From Dichetophora obliterata (Eukaryota > Arthropoda > Insecta > Diptera > Sciomyzidae): 64,000 nucleotides of DNA. Positions 60,664 through 64,000 of this stretch are shown here, in pieces. Position 1 is the first letter of the stretch; every line of letters starts with the position of its first letter. A model generated the notes under the pieces. That model made no database searches. It worked only from the letters and a program-made list of their open reading frames with translations, and was not told the origin of the DNA. The stretch spans positions 24,360,319-24,424,318 of the forward strand of contig OY986439.1 of the NCBI GenBank assembly GCA_963920525.1, written 5' to 3'. Position numbers and translations under genes: made by a program.

Positions 60664-61253
60664 ATAACGAAAGTGCTTGAGTTTGTGTGTGCGTGGGCCA
60701 ACGATATCCCGGTGCATCACCAAGTGCAGCAAAGTTAAATTGGCTTTCTTTGCTGGTGAACGTCCTCCAAGTACCACCACCAGCAGCACAAGCACGTGCA
60801 GTGCAAAATTTGTAGCTAGCTAATATCCTCCAAGTGCCACGAGCAACAGCACAAGCAAGTGCAGCGCAAATTTCTTGCTAGCCAACATGTGCCAACAAGT
60901 GCCACCAGCAACAGCACAAGCAAACGAAGCGCCAATTCTCCGCTTTCAATTTATTCAATGCACGCCGGAGTGTAATGGCAGAAATTTGCCTCTGCGCTTG
61001 AGACATGCTGATATGGTGCTTCAGAAATATTGGAGAGTTGACCAGTCAATTGCATTGTGCTGTAATTGCTGGTGCTGCTTGTGATGGCACTTGGAGGATG
61101 TTAAGCAACAAATTTTGCACTGCACTTGGTGGTGGTGGCACTTAGAGGACGTTCGCCAGCACAGAAAGCCAATTTAACTTTGCTGCACTTGCTGATGAAC
61201 CGGGAGATTGTTGGCCCACACACACGCACACACAAACTCAAGCACTTTCGTTA
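60664..61253. mobile_element. foldback element with about 145-bp arms
   Basis: Arms 60664-60811 and 61110-61253 are complementary over nearly all of their length (aacgaaagtgcttgagtttg, gcagcaaagttaaattggct and agtgcagtgcaaaatttg blocks). The centre has repeats of gccaccagcaacagcacaag type. No ORF. Confidence 0.75.
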
Positions 61254-61560
61254 TTTTTTTATTATTTTGTTATTTTTTAAGTTTTTCAAATTTACAATAT
61301 TACAAGTTTACGAAATAAGTTGCAAGTACAAGCACTCGAATGAAATATGTCGCAAAGTGAATAAAATGCCAATTAAATAAAATATTTGCGCTAAGACACG
61401 ATCAAAATGTGTAACGTCAAAATTTGCAATTGTCAAAATTTCATCGTCCATTTGACACAGCAAAAAAGACAAATTTATTTCAACACACACAAATTTTATT
61501 CAACCTGATATTTTCTATCCTACCACGACTGAAAAGTTTCCTTTTGACACTTACCCTTTA

Positions 61561-61956
61561 CACGGAGATTACACGAGACAGTACTGTTAAGACAGTCACG
61601 ACACATTCACAAATTTTTACCCACACACGCTAACTTTTGCTACTGTCTGCTCTACTGTCTTAAGTTTTTTGTAGACAGTTGGCGGGACAGTAGCTAGGAA
61701 AGTAGAATGATATTTAGCATATCAAGTGACAAAATACGTGAAAATTTAATAGAATTAAAGGAAAATTTGCAATACTTTGGCGTACTCGTAGTTTTAACAA
61801 AAATTTTCTTCATAAAATAGAATTTTTTTACTACTTTGTCTACTGTCTTGCCAACTGTCTTACCAACTGTCTGTACCTTTTTTCACAGACACAAAGTTTG
61901 ACACTTAAAACGTATTTTTCACTGTCTTAACAGTACTGTCTCGTGTAACCCCCGTG
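61561..61956. mobile_element. PIF/Harbinger-like MITE rich in ACTGTC words
   Basis: Inverted ends of about 36 bp share acacgagacagtactgttaa. They begin CACGG and are flanked by TTA (61558-61560 and 61957-61959). About a dozen copies of ACTGTC or its complement GACAGT are spread through both arms, an unusual density that may mark transposase-binding sites. No ORF. Confidence 0.8.
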
Positions 61957-61959
61957 TTA

Positions 61960-64000
61960 TGAAAAAAAAAAATTAATTAACGAAACAATGATAGTTGGCA
62001 ATTCTAAAAATAAAATGCCGCAGTGGTGAAAATAAAAAGCCACTTACAAATACAATACTACAAGTGTGAAAATTGTCAAACTTTGTTTGATGATATATAA
62101 TAAAATAAGAGCATGCATGTAATTATTGGAATGTTCAACATATTCCTTTATCACAACTTAAAGATTAAAATGCTAAAACACTCAATCCATACATTATTTT
62201 TTCTTGTTTGCAAACGAAGTTCCAGCAGAAAAAGAAGATCGCTCCATTTTTAAATCTTACCATGCATAGCAGTTGTTTAAGTAAAAGCAAATTTTTCAAA
62301 AATGTTGACAAATACAACAACTGAAGAAATTGCCAAACTTTAAAAGCATATATAGACCAATATAAAGCGAATTAATAATAAGTTTTGGTTGCAAACATCT
62401 TATTGCAACCTTACTTAAGTATTTATATACTAACAAACAGATTATATGCATTAATTTCAAGAGTTGACAAGTATTTCTTTGTGAGCTTGCGGCCGATTAA
62501 GAACAAAAGTGACGATAATTGTTGATATTTTTATGCACAAATACATGCAAACATTTTTTGAGGTTGTTTTTTAATTTTCCTATCTTGTTATCTTTGCTGT
62601 CTGTATTGATGACAAAGTTTCTCGGAAAAATACGATGACGGAAATCAAAGATTTACCCTCTACCAAAATGTTCAACGCGCCTAAAGAAGTTTTCACTTCA
62701 AAAACTAATACAAGTATTTCAACATAACAACTATTACTAGGAAGCCACATTAATCTATTTTAGTTTAAAGTAAGTCGAATTTAAATTATTTGTACCGTTT
62801 CGCAGATTTCTGCATTTTTCTTGATATTTGATTTTTTTTAATTTAACAAGCTTAATTTTTTGTCGCGTTCTAGATCCCATGTGTATTGCTTTATTTCCAA
62901 AAAACTATACTTTTATATATAATACCTATTACTTTTGAATTTGTGTATTGTAAGGATTAAGCTAAGGAATAATGTATCGTGGCTTAAATTATATCACTCG
63001 GTCATGATTTAATTCACTTTGAAAGATTTCAATAATTTGACATCAAACTGACTTCAAATTGACTTCAACATAGACTTAAAGTGATTGCAATTTTTAATCA
63101 GTTTTGTTTTGCAGTCATGACTGCGATATCAATTTCAATGAAACCAGCAATGACTTCAATTTTGTTATGCATTCAATCCTTCAAACAATTTTTTTAGGAG
63201 TATTAAAAATGGTTTGAAGATTGCAACTAAAACCTGAAGTCATTGCTTATGAAGTCACTGATTGCAATTTAAAATGACTGCATTCTTTTACAACGCAGCA
63301 TCGGCGTCTTACTTTGCGAAACCTCTCTTGATTTTTGCTAGTGTGTTATAATAATTTTACTTCTTTTACTAATAGAACTATATTCAGTGTTTCACTGTGT
63401 AATAAAAAAAAATGTTTACGAATTTTAATAGGTATTATTTTTTCTTCGTCACAGTTTGAAAAATTGCTTGAATGTCAATATTATGCACCATAAACTAACT
63501 TTCTTTGCTGAAGTGTGTGCATGACAGCAATCAGCGTTAATTAATAACAGTTATTTTCTTGGTTTACCGTCCAAAAAACATGTTGTGATGCAAAGAATGT
63601 ACAGACAACTCGTAATTGCCAAGCAGCTTATAACAATGACTCTCACAAATCTAGACTCCAACGCAAAAATGTATTCAGTGTTGGAATGTTCCCCCCACTC
63701 CACCCTCCAAAAAAGCATTTACACTCCAGTGTTAACAACAATGGAGAAAAAGTGAATAAAAGCTAGTGTAAATAAGTACAGTAGAAGCTGAGGAAAGAAA
63801 ACCTCAAGTGTACTGGTTTTAAGGACGTACATTAAAAAATATCCTGCCGTTCTAATTACAAGCAGAAAGCCGTCCTTTTATCACTAAAAATTGAGGTATG
63901 ACAGCAAACAGCATCACGTTTTATACAAAATGAAGTGTTTTTTGTTGTTAGCCAACGAAGGTAGAGAAGTCTTGAAACAATTTTGTGCATTTTTAGGATG
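61960..64000. other. rest of receptor intron, no gene seen
   Basis: Apart from the direct repeat at 62585-62706 and a cluster of tgacttca words in both orientations at 63000-63270, nothing is recognisable. The window ends in tgcatttttaggatg, which looks like a splice acceptor but cannot be tested here. Confidence 0.4.

Larger units (their letters stand above)
60545..62706 (+). repeat. direct repeats of about 120 bp, 2 kb apart
   Basis: 60545-60663 and 62585-62706 share atttaccctctaccaaaat, gttcaacgcgcctaaagaag and ttttcacttcaaaaa. The left copy ends where the foldback element starts. The right copy stands alone. Confidence 0.7.
56443..64000 (+). other. receptor intron 1, continuing past the window
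   Basis: Begins with the donor gtgagt. No sequence resembling the expected TM3 exon (SSWTLVAISCERY type) was found up to 64000, so the intron is longer than 7.5 kb. 56450-58200 holds nothing recognisable. Later parts hold repeats listed separately. Confidence 0.7.

Noticed and set aside
63985..64000. Next receptor exon starting at the window end
   Set aside because: tgcatttttag looks like an acceptor, but only four bases follow and gatg does not match the expected TM3 start.

Overview
The window looks like AT-rich genomic DNA from a dipteran insect, probably a calyptrate fly. That placement is inference. It rests on the first coding exon of a sulfakinin/cholecystokinin-like receptor very close to the Drosophila 17D-type receptors, an arthropod TATA+Inr promoter, small GT-AG introns, INE-1-like and tRNA-SINE repeats typical of flies, and no prokaryotic gene organisation. 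Host genes are few. Most of the window is transposable elements, many nested inside each other.

Layout. 1-9.3 kb is repeats: a dispersed repeat family with a second copy at 35.4-37.0 kb, a 5'-truncated RNase H-bearing LINE (2490-4723), an INE-1-like element and several MITEs. 9.36-10.76 kb is a compact three-exon gene for a 121-residue secreted protein with eight mature cysteines. I could not name its family. It is followed at once by a partial tandem duplicate. The duplicate's exon-2 remnant and splice donor lie at 10917-10957, but its terminal exon, still open and with a good acceptor, is at 45182-45348, 34.2 kb away. Everything between has been inserted into or has grown inside that intron: a structurally intact hAT element (11366-14080), foldback MITEs, a broken Tigger-like element, a 7-kb hAT-ended element carrying a piggyBac-like element, a MULE-like element and a LINE relic (20791-27815), a degenerate transposase-like element (28663-31570), a full-length RTE-clade LINE with slippage frameshifts (36985-40240), and degenerate tandem arrays (41.5-44.9 kb).

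45.8-53 kb holds a Foldback-like element whose inverted arms are tandem arrays, a hAT element with perfect 8-bp target duplications that was itself hit by a LINE (12-bp duplication), and a PIF/Harbinger-like non-autonomous element. From 55 kb to the end lies the start of the receptor gene: its promoter-side sequence, one coding exon (55863-56442, N-terminus to the start of TM3) and at least 7.5 kb of its first intron, again populated by MITEs and foldback elements. The remaining receptor exons are not in the window.

The two host loci share orientation, but nothing shows functional coupling. The most unusual point is the split duplicate of the cysteine-rich secreted gene, with reading frame and splice sites kept at both ends of a 34-kb transposon-filled intron. 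All coordinates were derived by eye. Ends of degenerate repeats are approximate.
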